This document shows positions 5,775-6,028 of a stretch of DNA of 6,028 nt, one piece after another. The position numbers and the translations under genes were made by a program. The notes under the pieces are model-generated. The model had not been told where the DNA came from, made no database searches, and saw nothing but the letters and a program-made list of their open reading frames with translations. Every line of letters starts with the position of its first letter. The stretch's first letter is position 1. This stretch comes from Bacillota bacterium (lineage in GTDB: Bacteria; Bacillota; Sulfobacillia; Sulfobacillales; Sulfobacillaceae), in the NCBI GenBank assembly GCA_021820675.1, contig JAKADI010000125.1, positions 1 through 6,028 of the forward strand, in the 5' to 3' direction.

Positions 5775-5803
5775 TTGACTAGTGAGAAGATAATAGCTAA
5801 CAT
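5775..5803 (+). promoter_or_regulatory. Sigma-A-type promoter of the ABC transporter gene
   Basis: TTGACT (5775-5780; 5 of 6 to consensus) is followed after exactly 17 nt by TAACAT (5798-5803; 4 of 6 to TATAAT). The start site would be near 5810, leaving a leader of about 26-29 nt. The -10 element lies inside an operator-like palindrome, so the promoter is probably repressible. Confidence 0.65.
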
Positions 5804-5820
5804 TGATGTTAGCGTTAACA
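5796..5820. promoter_or_regulatory. Overlapping operators: 18-bp perfect palindrome and cre/LacI-type site
   Basis: GCTAACATTGATGTTAGC (5796-5813) is a perfect palindrome with 8-bp arms around TG, and it covers the -10 element. Overlapping it, TGTTAGCGTTAACA (5807-5820) matches all 14 positions of the CcpA cre consensus TGWNANCGNTNWCA and has the central CG typical of LacI-family operators. Together they form three alternating half-sites (TAACA, TGTTA, TAACA) across the -10 and start site. Repression by a LacI/GalR-family sugar regulator, by CcpA, or by both would suit a sugar importer. The protein that binds is not encoded in the window. Confidence 0.6.
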
Positions 5821-5835
5821 GGTATCGGGGGCGTC

Positions 5836-6028
5836 ATGATGGAAATCAAGAACATTACCAAAACATTCGGGTCTGCACAAGTATTGCAGAAGGTGAGCTT
5901 GACCTGTTTGCCCGGCCGGGTGCATGCCATTGTGGGAGAAAACGGGTCGGGGAAGAGTACACTGATGAAAATTTTGGCTGGCGTGTATAAAGCGGATGCG
6001 GGAGAGGTTGTCATCGACGGGGTTGCCC
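5836..6028 (+). CDS. ABC transporter ATP-binding protein, sugar-import (RbsA/MglA-like), N-terminal part (3' end outside window)
   Basis: The first 64 residues of an ABC ATPase, cut off by the window end. It opens [22 protein letters not shown], with Walker [10 protein letters not shown] at 34-42, followed by [20 protein letters not shown]. The [17 protein letters not shown] signature and the 'I-KTFG---VL--VSL' opening resemble carbohydrate-uptake (CUT2) ATPases such as RbsA and MglA, which carry two fused ATPase domains and energise ribose- or galactose-type importers at the inner face of the membrane. Q-loop, signature and Walker B lie beyond the window, so the subfamily is provisional. There are two adjacent ATG codons, 5836 and 5839. 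The only ribosome-site-like sequence, GGGGG at 5827-5831, is 4 nt from the first and 7 nt from the second, which mildly favours 5839. A dedicated promoter and operator precede it, so it starts a new operon separate from the lactonase cluster. Confidence 0.85.
   Translation, partial: MMEIKNITKTFGSAQVLQKVSLTCLPGRVHAIVGENGSGKSTLMKILAGVYKADAGEVVIDGVA

Noticed and set aside
5691..5990. A 99-codon plus-strand open frame overlapping the ABC gene.
   Set aside because: It is out of frame with a clear ABC ATPase sequence starting at 5836 and has no recognisable motifs or ribosome site.
5550..6014. A 154-codon open frame on the minus strand across the ABC gene start and the upstream intergenic region.
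   Set aside because: Its N-terminal half is antisense to the ABC ATPase; FPDPFSPT is the familiar mirror of the Walker A coding sequence. The remaining 70 or so codons have no recognised family, no ATG and no good ribosome site. A homologue search of that half would settle it.

Overview
The window is a bacterial accessory-metabolism region with moderate GC. Strong Shine-Dalgarno sequences (AAAGGAG, GGAGG), a probable TTG start codon and a match to the Bacillus catabolite (cre) consensus suggest a Gram-positive, Bacillota-like host. This is inference: no phylogenetic marker gene is present, and I cannot name a genus.

Layout. (1) 2-496, + strand: the last 164 residues of a sigma-54-dependent activator, cut by the window edge. 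(2) 507-1001, - strand: a small FMN-type flavin reductase, convergent with the activator and 10 nt from it. (3) 1002-1461: a divergent regulatory region. It has a near-perfect sigma-54 promoter facing left (1070-1085), a consensus one facing right (1372-1387), and inverted and direct repeats between them that could be activator sites. (4) 1462-2295, +: a metallo-beta-lactamase-fold lactonase with the complete metal-ligand set of the AHL-lactonase (AiiA/AttM) family. (5) 2296-2669: no gene, but a roughly 105-nt element with nested complementary arms (2378-2482). (6) 2670-3779, +: a zinc-dependent medium-chain alcohol dehydrogenase. (7) 3814-5427, +: a fatty-acyl-CoA-synthetase-like AMP-forming ligase, probably translated from a TTG codon. 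(8) 5428-5774: a terminator-like set of competing stems, then sequence with no convincing gene. (9) 5775-5820: a sigma-A-type promoter overlapped by two palindromes, one matching the cre consensus. (10) 5836 to the end: the first 64 residues of an ABC-transporter ATPase that resembles the sugar-import (RbsA/MglA) type.

How the genes may work together. The activator fragment lies beside a pair of divergent sigma-54 promoters, so the likely unit is one regulator controlling the flavin reductase and the lactonase, with the dehydrogenase and ligase possibly in the same transcript. The enzymes suit a route in which an alcohol is oxidised, a reduced-flavin monooxygenase (not in the window) forms a lactone, the lactonase opens it, and the resulting acid is activated as a CoA thioester. 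The lactonase fold alone would also fit quorum-signal hydrolysis. The promoters and enzyme families are read from the sequence; the pathway is a hypothesis. The sugar ABC gene at the right end has its own promoter and appears to be a separate unit.
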